64,000 bases of DNA from Mallotus nudiflorus (GCA_947683625.1 CANTUR010000793.1:496001-560000), one strand, 5' to 3'; shown: positions 12,887-24,840, counted from the stretch's first letter. The notes: generated from the sequence alone by a model not told the origin. Made by a program: numbers and translations.

Positions 12887-13757
12887 TGATATGGAACCTC
12901 CAAGAATAAGCTTGAGTTATATATTCGAACCCCTGAAGTATTAACTTGAAAACCCCAATAGTCAATTCAGCAACAACCCCTAAGAATGGTTAGAAATCAG
13001 ATTACTTAGATGATCAAAGAATTAGAATAAAGAAAACTCATTTCTAAATTCCAATTTCGAAACACTCCAAAAGAATATAATCAATCTACTTGAATGTTCC
13101 TTAAAGCATGTATTCTACACAAGAACACAAAGATAAAAGCAAAACAGCCTTTAGGTTTTAAAACTTCAATTATGAATAATAAAATTCGTCCGAGGCATAT
13201 ATATAGCCTTTACAAGGTTTTCCTTAGTGAGTGAGGAAAACTAATAACCCTAATCATAAAAATAGGAAATTAATCTAATCAGACCTCAAATAGGAATTTT
13301 GACATACTTTCTATTTTAAGAATAATTAAACTAAGTAAAACTAATGGGCTTTTAAAATAACAAATTCGTCCAACCCTTATTTAACATAATTAAACCTAAA
13401 TAAAAATGCTTAAATAACTCTCCCATGCATATTCGGCCAGCCCATAACAAATGAGACCCATTATATACTTAATTAAACCCATTAATAACTTGGACTTGAA
13501 TTAAGTTGTATTAAACTTGAGCTGCACTTAGCACAAAGCTTTGGTGTCCTTGTAAACTTTCACTAGCTAAGTTCACTAAGCCTTGTAGATGATGGATTAA
13601 GGCTTCTTGAAGCTTCTTAGATTGAGACCTTGGTATAGGTCTTTGAGGCATGCTGATTGGACTCAAAACCTCTTGAACTTGATCTTTGCCTTCTTGACCA
13701 TGCTCATCTTCATCAAGTTGAATTCTTTGAACTTGGTGTGTTGGCTGCTCCATAACA
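12887..13757 (-). mobile_element. Solo LTR of a chromovirus (TSD TGAGT)
   Basis: The 871-bp insert starts TGATATGG and ends CCATAACA. It is flanked on both sides by TGAGT (12,882-12,886 and 13,758-13,762), and the array unit continues across it exactly as in the uninterrupted units. Reading on the minus strand, the LTR opens TGTTATGGAG and encodes an open frame ending in a PRSQSKK-type basic tail, like the pol tails of CRM/Reina chromoviruses. The precise TSD and the TG/CA ends make the solo-LTR call firm; the lineage rests on the pol-tail resemblance. Confidence 0.88.
13511..13757 (-). pseudogene. Chromovirus pol C-terminal tail encoded inside the solo LTR
   Basis: From the LTR start at 13,757, an open minus-strand frame runs to a stop at 13,511: a polar, Glu/Gln-rich segment, then a PIPRSQSKKLQEA block. 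The basic R-S-x-x-K-K-x-x-E-A pattern parallels the TRSRTKKFKQA tail of the chromovirus at 58.4 kb, which also crosses into its LTR. A known property of CRM-type elements is that pol ends inside the 3' LTR. As a solo LTR it lacks the rest of the gene, so this is a fragment, not a functional gene. Confidence 0.55.
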
Positions 13758-16715
13758 TGAGTGCTTAGTTTCAAAGACACCGGGATGTAGAGCGCAATGT
13801 ATGACCTAACTCGGTCTTCAAATACGAGTGTTTGTATATGACATCAAGATAGCATAATTTTGGTTTTCCAAAACCGTGAAGCATGTAAGTTATGTTTGTG
13901 CTCTTATTAATTTATTTTTACTGATGAGGAGTACCTACTAGGGACTTTGCATCATCCTTGGCCACGACAATCTCCAAGCATGTTAGGAATGAGAGAGAGT
14001 GCGAGAAATGCCTCCAAAATAGTGGTATTTCTTTCACTAAATGTTTGCCTCAATATGTGTGCCTTTCCCCTTTTCTCAAAAAAAGGAAAAATGAATTTTT
14101 ATAAGTATAACTTATTGATCCTACACTCTTGGGAGGGATCCCATGTGCATGGTATCTTGGTACACGTAGGGACAAATTGGTCATTTTCACCTACGAGTTT
14201 GGCTTATGATCCCACACTCATTCGCTATCAACCTAAGCTTATGGGCTGGCCCATCCCCTTGGGCTCTTCCATTATCTTTTTAGTCCTTTTTGGCCCACTA
14301 AGTGGGTTTTTTATGATTTTGGGTATAGGTTTGGTATTTTTTTTTTGTTTCGTTTAGGTTTTTTTAAGGTTTTTCTAGGTTTCTACTTAGTTTGAGCATA
14401 TCGAGGAGACTCCCAAAGAGGCTCCCCTTTGTTTGACTAATAGGAATCCTTCATCATCGAATTTTTTAGGGAGAGCTATCAAAATTTAGGTATCAACAGT
14501 TGTGCACTTGTTAATGTTTAGGAAGTAAGTTTTGAAAAACACATGGAATGAAAACTTTCATGAAGGTGTTGTGCATGCATTTGGCTATTGCCAATGCACA
14601 GTGAGTAAGTTTTAAGAATAGTGAGATGAAAACTTTTATGAAGGTGCTGCACATGCATTTGGCTATTGCCAATACATACGAAGCAATTTTAAAAACAATG
14701 AGGTGAAAACTTTTATGCGGATGCTATGCATGTGTTTGGTTGGTCACAATACACGTGGAGTAATTTTAAAAATAATGAGGGAAAAATTTTATGAGGGTGT
14801 TGCGCATATGTTTGGCTATTACTAATAAATGGGGAGTAAGTGCAAGAAAAATGTTTTGTGAATGTTTCTATATATTTTTGGTGAAGCCACAAGCAAGGGC
14901 TCACTACTTCCTTTACCAAGCTACAAGTGAGGACTCATTACTGCCTTTACCACATTGCAAGTGAGGGTGCACTGTATATCCCTAAACGGGATTCAAGTGC
15001 CTGGTTTCAGAGAAATTGGGATGTAGAGAGCACCATATAACCTAACTCAGTCTTTGAATATAAGTGTTTGTGTGTGATTGTGATGCATGTGACATCAAAA
15101 TGGTGTAATTTTGGTTTTCTAAAACCGTTATGCATTTAAGTTGTGTTTGTGCTCTTGTTGATTTATATACAGTTATAAGGAGTACATATAAAGGAATTTG
15201 CATTGTCCTTTGCCACGATCATCTCATTTTTTTTTATTTCTCCGAGCTTTGACCAGTAACTCTTGGCCAATGATGTTTGGTAAAATAGGTCTCTAACTAC
15301 GTTAAGAGTGAGAGAGACTAAGAAATTCCTTCAAAATAGTGGTTTTTTCTCACTAAATATCTGCCTCGAAGTTTATGCCCTTCTCTTTTTCTAAAAAAGG
15401 GTAAAAATAAATTTTTATAGGTATAGGATGATGATCCCATGCCCTTAGGAGTGATCACACACGCGTGGGATCATATTCCCATGTACAGACAATTAGGTCA
15501 TTTTGACCTACAAGTTTGGCTCATAATCCCACATTCATGGGCCATCAACCTAATCTCATGGGATGGCCCATCCCCATTGGCTCTTCCCTCATTATTTTAG
15601 TCCTTTTTAGCCCACTAAATGCATTTTTATGGTTTTGGGTATAGGTTTGGTATTTTTTTTTTATTTCTTTTGGGTTTTTTATGGTTTTTCTAGGTTTCCA
15701 CTCAGTTTGAGCATGTCAAGAAGACTCCCAAAGAGGCTTCCCCCTGTCTGACTGACCAAAATCCTTCATCATTGAATTTTTTTAGAGAACTATCAAAATT
15801 TAGGTATTAACAATTGCCCCCTGTTTCATATGCATTGATTAAGTTGTCGCTTGTTAATATATGGGAAGTAAGTTTTGAAAAACACATATAATGAAAACTT
15901 TTACGAGGGTGCTACGCATGCATTTGGCTGTTGCCAATGCACAAGGAGCAAGTTTTAAAAATAGTGAGATAAAAAATTTTATGAGGGTGCTACACATGTG
16001 GTTGGCTATTGCCAATACATGAGGAGAAATTTTAAAAACAATAAGGTGAAAACTTTTATGAGAGTGTTGTGCATGCATTTAGCTGTTAGCAATACACGAG
16101 GAGCAATTTCAAAAACAATAAGGTGAAAAATTGTATGAGGGTGCTGCGCATGCGTTTGGCTATTGCCAATGCATATGGAGCAAGTGCAAGAAAAACTTTT
16201 TATGAATGTTGCTACATAGCTTTTACCAAGCCATAAGCAAGGGTTCACTACAGCTTTTGCCAAGCCATAAGTAAGGACTCATTACTGCCTTTACCAGGCT
16301 GCAAGTGAGGGTGCACTGCATATCCCTAAGCAGGATTCAAGTGCCTAGTTTCAAAGAAACTGGGGTGTAGAGAGCACTATATGACCTAACTCAGTCTTCG
16401 AATATGAGTGTTTATGTGTGATTATGATGCATGTGACATCAAGATAGTGTAAGTTTTTTTTTTCAAAACCATGATGCATGTAATTTGTGTTTGTTCTCTT
16501 ATTAATTTATCTGTACTTGTGTGGAGTATGTAGCAAGGACTTCACATCATCCTTGGCCACAACCGTCTCATTTTGGTAAGATCTTTTGCTCTTTCTTTGA
16601 GGTTTGACCAGTAACACTTCCCCAAGGATGTTTATTTCAATAGGCCTCTAAGTGTGTTAGGAGTGAGAGAGAGAGTGAGAAATGCCTCCAAAATAGTGGT
16701 TTTTCTCACACAAAA

Positions 16716-19700
16716 TGTAATATCCCGTGTTTTTAAAATAATTTTTACACTGTACCGGGATATACAGTGTCAATAATTTTTATGTATTATACGATATTTT
16801 TATGAGTTAATATGTATTTTAAACCTATTTTAATTACTGTCTATTATTTTCAGTATTTTACGTAAAATTTTCCCGGGACTTTCATTTTCGAGGAAATTTT
16901 TACGTAAACAATGTATTATTAATTATTCTAAATGTATTTACGGGTTTGCATGAACTCATACATATTTTTAAATTATTAAATAAAGCCTGTGTGTGTATAT
17001 TTATTTAATTGGGGTTTATTATTACCTTAATATTTTATTATTTATTTATTATTATTTGATTATTTTATTTATTATTAAATTATTAAAATTTATTATTTTA
17101 TTATTAATTATTTATTAATATTTAATTATTTTATTTTATTTTATTTTTTTTCTTTTTTTTTTCTTTTCCTTTTTCTTTCTTTTTCTTTTTCTTTTTCCTT
17201 CCTTTTCTTTCTTTTTCTTTTTCTTCTTCTTCTTCTTCTTCTTCCCGCGGGCGCCGGACCACCACATTCCTCACCGCCGTTTCTCCCTCCTCCGGCCACC
17301 GTTTTCGACACTGCCGGTCTCTATCTTCTCCTTGAGCTCCGGTGAGTGTTATTCTAGCTTTGGTTTGAGCTAAAATGGTCTAGAATTGCTTAGGTTTCGA
17401 TTTGAATATTTCGGCCACTTTTGGTTTTCGATTTTTTTGAGCTTCAATTTGGATGATTCATGGAAACTTCCTTCACAAATGTTGTTCCTGGTAGTTTAAT
17501 CTTCATGTATGAATTTTTACAGAATTTTTGGAGGTTTTTTGGATTTTTGGGTATTTTTGAATATTTTAATATTATTTTCTGATTTTCGGAAATTAATTAT
17601 TTAAATTATGAAATTGGAGTTTATGGTTGAATTAGGTGTTGAAATGAATTATAGGAATTTATTTGGAATTTTTATGAATTTCTAAGTATTTATTTTTAAT
17701 TATTGAAGTTTATGTGATTTTGTAAAATTAAGTTAATTGTGTTTTAAATTGAATTTAATTGGTTAATTAAGTTTAATTATTAATATTATTGATAAATATG
17801 TTGAGAAAATTAATTTTGGATAATTGTATGATTTTTGGTGAATTTTTGAAGTAATTTAGGTATATATATATATATAGGGGTATTTTGGTAATTTTACCCT
17901 AAATTGTCTAAAAATGTAATTTAATTGGTTTTAATATTTATTTAAGGTATAAAAATGATTTCTACAAAATATTTAGTATTTTTAACTAATTAAAACTATT
18001 TTTCGGGAATTATTTTCAATTATATATATAATATACGGTTTTTCAAATAAAATGAGTTTTAATCGGTTTTTATAGTGTTTCAAGGTTAATTATGTAATTT
18101 TTACCTATGAAATGTATTTTTATGATTTAAGGATATTTTTGGTATAATTGAATATATATTCTGTGTTTGTGGACCCCGGTCGACAGATTGTAGTCTGGAG
18201 TCCGACCGAGGGGTTGTGATTGATTAAGGTGTTTATTTTTGAAGTGTATTTTCCTTGCAGGGTCGGCTCTACTCTTTTGAGTAGAGAGATGTCCGTTTTA
18301 CAGGGGAGGTTCTGTCGGATTTCTGGTAGAATTCTCGTAAAACGTGATATCCAGTCGAACCCTAATTTTCGATTCTGTATTTAATACTCTAGATTGAATT
18401 CTAGGATTTCTGTTAGGGTTATTCTGATGTCGAGTAATTATTTCTTGTTTAGTTGCGCCGAGACCGAGGGTTAGTGGACCAGGCCCGTCGGACCCATCTC
18501 GTGGAGCGCATTAGGTGAGTTACTATATTATATATATATGCTTAGGATGCATGATTTAGAAAATGCATGTTTTATCTTTACTAAATATGCATAAATAACA
18601 TGATTTATATTCAAGTATATTTTTGGTATATTTTTGGTATATAATAAATTATATACATGTTTTATTAATAAAATATATTTAAAATGTTTTTAAATATATT
18701 TTTAATTTAATTTGTGATTTGATTGGATTTATTTGACATATATATACTCAAAATATACCTGGTTTATGTTTGGTATATTTTCGGTATATATATGGTTTAT
18801 ATTGCTATTTCATTTATATCCATGCATCATTTATTTTTGTGAATGAATGTTTTATTTTTAAGAATGAAGGATATCAATAGAACGTGCTACCTAGTGGGCA
18901 GCACTAGGACCGAGTACGTACCGGTACGCCTATAGTATTTAGGCTATTATACTAACTTATTTGTGGATATTGATTTGATTATGATTATTGATATGTGAGA
19001 TGTGGTTTGGGGTGTGATTGCTGGAGCTCGGTTGACCAAGTGTCTCGGGGCCAATCACACTGGCAGTTAGACTGCTGGAGCTCGGTTGACTTAGTGTCTC
19101 GGGGCCAGTCTACTGTCCAAATGGATTAAGTGGATATATTTGGAATCAGTGAGCCTGTATGGCTAGAGTGTTGTTTAACACTATTTTCTGAGGTTGCAAT
19201 ATTCTAGGGTTCTATATAATCCTTCATAAAAGTTGATTTTCAGACAAAATATATAAAATGATTTTTCTGTATCTGTATGAACTTGCCTGTATATATACAT
19301 ATTACTCTTATACTGTTGACTGTATGCATTATCACTTAGAGTGTATGTATATATACTATAGTAATTCACTCAGTGAGGTCTGACTCCCCTCCGTTGACTA
19401 TTTTTCAGGAGAGTCAACTTCCTCAGACCTCAGTAGCAGGTCGATACGCCGGATTTCTTCCGCCCCGGCTTCTTTATGTAAATTGTATACTTGAGTCTTA
19501 TTTATTTACTCTAGATACTGCAGTAGTTGTGAATTAAAGTATTTGTTTTAAAGAGATGTATTATAGTAAAACTGGATTTGTATAAAGATTATACATTTAT
19601 GAGATTATATATGCGATGTGATGAGTTTTGAATTATATCCAGTTGAGATGGATGATATTGTAATATTTATGATATTATGATTTTATTTTCCGCTGCATAT

Positions 19701-19820
19701 TATATTTTTATGGTTATTATTGCATGATTTATTTTTATTTTTAGGCTTGCTACGGGTTTCGGATTCGAAAGAATTCCCGTTCCCTAGCGCCGGTCATGAC
19801 TCCTGTTTTGGGTCGTGACA
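16716..19820 (+). repeat. 5' LTR of the Tekay-type element
   Basis: It starts TGTAATATCCCGTG and ends GGTCGTGACA. A T/C-rich tract (17,145-17,244, ending in CTT repeats) leads into a GC-rich island at 17,245-17,341 that looks like a plant gene 5' end. Strong splice-like signals follow: donor G|GTGAGT at 17,342, acceptor TTGCAG ending 18,260, donor TTAG|GTGAGT at 18,515, and acceptor TTTTTAG ending 19,744. A duplicated block of about 55 bp containing GGAGCTCGGTTGAC lies at 19,019-19,110. A 62-codon minus-strand open frame in the LTR (19,181-19,369) recurs only because the LTR is duplicated. Confidence 0.97.
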
Positions 19821-19824
19821 AAGT

Positions 19825-19837
19825 TGGTATCAGAGCG
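19825..19837 (+). other. Primer-binding site (initiator tRNA-Met type)
   Basis: TGGTATCAGAGCG starts four bases after the 5' LTR end. It matches the initiator tRNA-Met primer site TGGTATCAGAGC used by most chromoviruses, and should prime minus-strand DNA synthesis. Confidence 0.93.
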
Positions 19838-20034
19838 TGGTTCGTATCAGAATGGAGTTCTGTGTCAGGGCTTAGTTATGTGAGTTGTGGCCCTAGTTTT
19901 AAAGTTGTGTTTTCTGTTGGACTACTGCAGTGTATTAGGTTCGAGTATGTCTTGATGAGTATTCCTTGTTGTAGTTTTCAGCGTTATTCCTCCGTTGTCT
20001 GTTTTGTCTGAATCTTTCCGTTTGTCTTTTCAGA

Positions 20035-21360
20035 ATGAGGAGGCGAGCGCGTGTCGCTCCACCGGTCGTTGAGGCCGAGGATGATGAGTCTTTTCAGGAT
20101 GAGGTTTTACCTCTTGAGCCGCCAGTTAGGCGTAGAGGTCGTGGCAGGGGTAGACCTCGAGGAGCGGCAGGTTGCCGTAGGCAGAGAGAGTTATAGGACG
20201 AGGAGCCTGTTGAGCCTGAATTTGATATTCCTGTTCCTCCTGTTGTTCAGCCTGTTCAGCCTGCCTATCAGCAGGGTATGTCTGACCCTGAGGCAGCTTT
20301 GTTCTATGCCCGAGTTGGTAGGATTGTTTTTGATGGTACTTCTGATCCTTTAGATTTTCTGCATGCGATTGAGACTAGGACTCGGACTGCTCATACCGAG
20401 TACCAGAGGATCATGATTGTTGAGTTGTCTGTCGAGGGATCAGCCTTGGATTGGTTTATTCAGATGATCCAGCCTTATATGATGACGATGACCTGGGCTC
20501 AGTTTCGAGAGCGATTCATGAGGAGATTTTGTCCAGAGCCTCTTCGTTTGAGTTATCGTCTTCGTCTGACCAGTATTTCTCGTGGAGATCGATCAGTAGA
20601 GGAGTATACCCGAGAGTTCCTTCGTCTGGGTAGATATGCTGAGGATCTGATGCGAGATCAGTATTTTGCGGTTACTACGTACGTTACTGGTTTGGGTTCA
20701 GCTTTTGCTGGTATGCCTACAGCAGGTCTTACTCTGGAGTCTATGATTGAGCTAGCTAAGGAGATTGAGCTGAGGTTAGTTAGGCAGGGAGCGATGCCTG
20801 ATTATTACCAGTTGGGAGTTTAGTCGAGTGGATTGCAGGCTACTCCGTATTCGAGTTTTCATGTTGGATCGAGTAGTCAGCAGCGAGGTTTGACTCAGCA
20901 GAGTCAGAGACAGCAGCAGCGAGTGCATCGGAGCAGTAGACATGGCCGTGGAGGTCAGCGTAGATCGTTCAGATTTGGGTCAGGTGCTTCGAGCAGCAGC
21001 AGTGGTCGTAGTTCTGGATCAGCGGCCAGTGTTTGTCAGACTTGTGGTAGAGTCCATCAGGGACCGTGTTATCTGACACCGTTGACATGTTTCAGATGCG
21101 GGCAGACAGGACATTTTGCCAGATCGTGTCCTTACCCCGGATATCAGCAGCAGCAGATTCCGCGATTCCCACAGCAGTCGATTGCTAGTGCTGCACCTAT
21201 GCCATTTCAGTTACCACCAGCCCAGCATCAGAGTTCTACTCAGTTTGTTCCACAGCAGAGTCGTGGTAGAGGTACTAGAGGAGGTGCCAGAGGCGTTGGC
21301 CAGGCTTCTACCAGTCAGCAGGGAGGTCGAGGCCAGGCCAGAGTCTTCCATCTGACTCCG
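20035..21360 (+). pseudogene. gag: Tekay gag, interrupted by two TAG codons
   Basis: The frame opens with ATG at 20,035 in an Arg-rich leader (MRRRARVAPP). A TAG at 20,194-20,196 interrupts it, it resumes through the capsid core (FYARVGRIVFDG, then LDWFIQMIQ and EYTREFLRLGRYA, 20,300-20,640), and a second TAG follows at 20,821-20,823. The same frame then runs through a Gln/Ser/Arg-rich linker to one CCHC zinc knuckle (CFRCGQTGHFARSC, 21,088-21,129). Both stops replace a position where related elements often have Gln, so each could be a CAG-to-TAG change, the kind favoured by deamination of methylated CHG cytosines. Gag would package the element RNA in cytoplasmic particles. As it stands only fragments could be made. 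Confidence 0.9.
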
Positions 21361-21917
21361 CTAGATGCTCAGGCATCTAATGCAGTCGTGGCAGGTATTC
21401 TTTCTGTTTGTTACCTGGATGCTTTGGTTTTGTTTGATCCGGGTGCCACGCATTCGTTTGTTTCTCCTATTTTTGCTTCTAAATCTTGTTGGCAAGCTTC
21501 GAGGATGGCTTTTCCTTTGTCTGTTGCCACTCCTCTGAGCGATTCTTTGAACACCGATATTGTTCTTTCTGGTTGTCCAGTTCTCGTGGGAGATAGAGAA
21601 TTACCTGCTGATTTGATTTTGTTGGATGTGATGGAGTTCGATGTTATTTTGGGAATGGATTGGTTGTCTCAGCACTTTGCCGTGGTTGATTGCAGGAATA
21701 AGGAGGTGATTTTTAGAATTCCTGGTGAAGAAGATTTTAAGTTTGTTGGTGATAGGAGTTCAGCACCTCAGAATCTTATTTCTGTTATTACGGCTAGGAA
21801 GTTATTGAGGAAAGGTTGTCAGGGATATTTGGCATTGGTCAGGGATACGTCAGTGGAGAAGTTGTCACTCACAGATGTTCCTGTTGCTTGTGAGTTTCCT
21901 GATGTTTTTCCGAGGAG
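21361..21917 (+). pseudogene. Tekay aspartic protease with altered active-site motif and frameshift at its end
   Basis: It is in the same frame as gag. The active-site motif is DPGATHSF at 21,436-21,459, where the family has DSGATHSF; the Ser/Thr after the catalytic Asp is Pro (codon CCG, one T-to-C change from TCG). The flap and C-terminal part (DVILGMDWLSQH, 21,640-21,672) is intact. Near 21,912 one G is missing in the stretch CCGAGGAG, which shifts the frame just before the [11 protein letters not shown] block. The protease would normally cut the gag-pol polyprotein; Pro at this position probably abolishes activity, which is an inference. Confidence 0.85.
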
Positions 21918-22830
21918 TTGCCAGGTTTACCACCTCATAGAGAGATTGAGTTCTGTATTGATGTGGTACCAGGTACTACTCCTATATCTATGACACCCTA
22001 TCGTATGGCTCCTGCAGAGTTGAGAGAGTTGAAGGAGCAGTTGCAAGAGTTGTTGGAGAAAGGTTTTATCAGACCTAGTGTTTCTCCTTGGGGTGCACCA
22101 GTCCTGTTTGTGAAGAAGAAGGATGGTACCCTGAGACTGTGCATTGATTACAGAGAGTTGAATAAGGTTACAGTGAAGAACAAGTATCCTCTCCCGAGGA
22201 TAGATGATTTGTTTGATCAGCTCCAGGGTGCACAATTCTTTTCTAAGGTCGACTTGAGGTCGGGTTATCATCAGCTGCGGATTAGTGAAGCTGATATTCC
22301 TAAGACAGCGTTCCGCACTCGATATGGTCATTATGAGTTTCTGGTGATGTCTTTTGGTTTGACTAATGCACCAGCAGCTTTTATGGACCTGATGAACAGA
22401 GTATTCCGACCGTATGTGGATCAGTTTGTGGTAGTCTTCATTGATGATATACTGGTATATTCGAGGAGTATGGAAGAGCATGTATATCACTTGAGGATTG
22501 TACTACAGACACTGAGAGATCATCAGCTTTATGCTAAATTCTCGAAGTGTGATTTCTGGATGGAGAGTGTTTCTTTTCTTGGACACGTAGTGTCTAAAGA
22601 AGGTATTCGGGTTGATCCACAGAAGGTTGAGGCAGTATCTGAGTGGCCTAGACCTACTTCAGTTACTGAGATTCGGAGTTTTCTGGGTTTAGCCGGGTAT
22701 AATAGGCGGTTTGTGCAGGATTTTTCCAGGATTACAGCCCCTATGACTCGCTTGACTCAGAAGAATGTTAGATTCGAGTGGTCAGAAGCTTGTGAGAATA
22801 GTTTTCAGTTGTTGAAGGAGAAGTTGGACC
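21918..22830 (+). pseudogene. Tekay reverse transcriptase domain
   Basis: An open frame of about 300 codons, one frame away from gag-PR. It holds the palm and fingers of Ty3/Gypsy RT in order: ELREQL-type start, [17 protein letters not shown] (about 22,111-22,160), [15 protein letters not shown] (22,240-22,285), [19 protein letters not shown] (22,310-22,365), and the catalytic FIDDILVYS at 22,437-22,463 with both Asp present. The thumb [15 protein letters not shown] follows. One extra G near 22,826 (TTGGACC) pushes the ribosome out of frame before RNase H. The RT domain itself is uninterrupted, so its fold could be intact if translated, but the upstream frameshift removes it from the gag frame. 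Confidence 0.95.
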
Positions 22831-22848
22831 ACAGCACCAGTATTAGCT

Positions 22849-24395
22849 TTGCCTAATAGTGTGGATAAGTTCACAGTTTACTGTGATGCCTCTAGAATTG
22901 GTCTTGGTTGTGTGTTGATGCAGAATGGAAGGGTGATAGCCTATGCTTCGAGGCAGTTGAAGAAGCATGAGCAGAACTATCCTACATATGATCTGGAGAT
23001 GGCTGCAGTGATCTTTGCTTTGAAGATTTGGAGACATTATTTGTACGGGGTGACTTGTGAGATATTTACTGATCACAAGAGCCTTAAGTACATTTTCCAG
23101 CAGCGAGATTTGAATCTGAGGCAGAGAAGATGGTTGGAATTGTTGAAGGATTATGATTGCGAGATTCTTTACCATCCGGGTAAAGCTAATGTGGTAGCGG
23201 ATGCCTTGAGTAGGAAGTCTTCAGGTAGTCTTGCTCACATTGGTGTTGAGAGGAGACCATTGATCCAGGAATTGCATCTGATGGTGGATCAAGGTCTGAT
23301 GATGAAGATCAGTAGATCAGGTGGACTGCTAGCTCAGTTTAAAGTACGATCTGTACTGAGGGATAGGATTAAAGCAGCTCAGAGCCGAGATCCTATTCTG
23401 GAAGAGCTTGCAGAGAATGTTAGAGCAGGGAAGTTCACTGATTTCACACTCGATGATGATGGTGTGTTGTGGATCAGTGGTAGATTGTGTGTTCCTGATG
23501 TGGATGATTTGAGAGAAGAGATTTTGGAGGAAGCACATTCTACAGCTTACAGCGTTCATCCTGGTGTTACTAAGATGTACCACAGTATCAGAGATCTATA
23601 CTGGTGGGATGGATTGAAGAAGGATGTTGCTGATTATGTTGCTAAGTGCTTGACGTGTCAGCAAGTGAAAGCCGAACATCAGAAGCCTTCTGGGAAGCTT
23701 CAGCCTCTTCCTATTCCCGAGTGGAAGTGGGAAAGGATAGCTATGGATTTTGTGGTCGGTTTACCTCGTTCGAAGGATGGATACGATTCCATCTGGGTGA
23801 TTGTAGACAGATTGACGAAGTCTGCACATTTCTTGCCTGTGAAAGCCACATATTCAGTTGCTAGATTGGCGAAGTTGTACGTGAAGCATATTGTATGCCT
23901 TCATGGAGTACCTGTGTCCATTGTGTCAGATAGAGGTTCAGTGTTCACTTCTCATTTTTGGCAGAAGTTGCAAGAAGCGATGGGCACTAGGTTGGATTTC
24001 AGTACTGCTTTTCATCCTCAGACAGATGGTCAGTCTGAGAGGACGATCCAGACACTGGAAGATATGTTGAGGATGTGTGTCTTGGATTTGAGAGGTAACT
24101 GGGATGATCATTTGTCACTTGTTGAGTTTGCATATAATAACAGCTACCATAGCAGTATTGGTATGGCACCGTATGAGGCGTTGTATGGAAGGAAGTGTAG
24201 ATCCCCGTTGAGTTGGGATGAGATTGGTGAGAGAGCTTTGACTGGACCAGAGATGGTTCAAGATGCTGCAAAGAAAGTCGCCGTGATCAAGCGTAGATTA
24301 GAGACCGCAGTTAGCAGACAGAAGAGTTATGCAGATCCTAGGCGCAGAGATATGGAGTTTCAGGTTGGAGATTTCGTTTTTCTGAAAGTATCTCG
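22849..24395 (+). pseudogene. Tekay RNase H and integrase
   Basis: This returns to the gag frame after the one-base insertion near 22,826. RNase H begins with [15 protein letters not shown] (22,878 on); [17 protein letters not shown] and TDHKSLKYI follow. Integrase has its HHCC finger ([10 protein letters not shown] to CLTC, about 23,550-23,660) and a D, D(35)E core: Asp in MDFVVGLP (23,746), Asp in SDRGS (23,929) and Glu in QSERT (24,037), all present. [18 protein letters not shown] lies between them. Integrase would insert the cDNA into the genome. A missing C near 24,393 (in TCTCGATGAAG) shifts the frame and stops translation at 24,397-24,399, just before the chromodomain tail. Confidence 0.95.
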
Positions 24396-24794
24396 ATGAA
24401 GGGTGTGATGAGATTTGGCAGGAAGGGTAAGTTAACACCGAGATATATTGGACCGTTTGAGATTCTGGAGAGAGTTGGCACTGTTGCATATCGGTTGGAT
24501 TTGCCTCCGAGTATGTCACAAGTGCATCCAGTATTTCATATCTCGATGTTGAGGAAGTATATCTCAGATCCTTCACATGTGTTGCAACCTGACAGTGTGG
24601 AAGTGAATGAAGATTTGACGTTTGTGGAAGAACCTGTGGCGATCGTTGATTTTCAAGTTCGACAGTTGCGATCGAAGCAGATTCCGATGGTCAAGGTTTT
24701 GTGGCGTAGCGACAGAGTTGAAGAGCATACGTGGGAGACTGAAGCTGAGATGCGAGCTTCTTACCCCGTATCTCTTTCCTTCCTGATTCTGTAA
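24396..24794 (+). pseudogene. Tekay integrase C-terminus with chromodomain-like tail
   Basis: The 132-codon frame continues the GPF block of integrase ([16 protein letters not shown]) and the [13 protein letters not shown] strand pair, then ends in a chromodomain-like segment. There [18 protein letters not shown] corresponds to its beta strands and [16 protein letters not shown] to its final helix. Chromodomains at the end of integrase steer chromovirus insertion towards particular chromatin. It is one frame away from the preceding integrase because of the single-base loss near 24,393. The polypurine tract follows 33 bases after the stop. Confidence 0.9.
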
Positions 24795-24827
24795 TCTTGT
24801 TTTTAGAATTCGGGGACGAATTCCTGT

Positions 24828-24840
24828 AAGGGGGGAAGAC
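24828..24840 (+). other. Polypurine tract of the Tekay-type element
   Basis: AAGGGGGGAAGAC ends exactly at the base before the 3' LTR start TGTAATATCC at 24,841. It is the plus-strand primer of reverse transcription. Confidence 0.92.

Noticed and set aside
17245..17341. GC-rich island read as a host gene exon
   Set aside because: It is present in both LTRs at the same place, so it is part of the LTR. A very old capture from a host gene cannot be excluded but no gene can be named.
19181..19369. 62-codon minus-strand open frame, nearly identical at 27,297-27,485
   Set aside because: It occurs twice only because the Tekay LTR is duplicated. No domain, AT-rich low-information protein, and one copy differs at a few codons as expected for LTR drift.
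21927..24576. Minus-strand open frames of 70-190 codons opposite the Tekay pol
   Set aside because: Shadows of the pol gene on the other strand; no domain of their own, and pol motifs are unmistakable on the plus strand.
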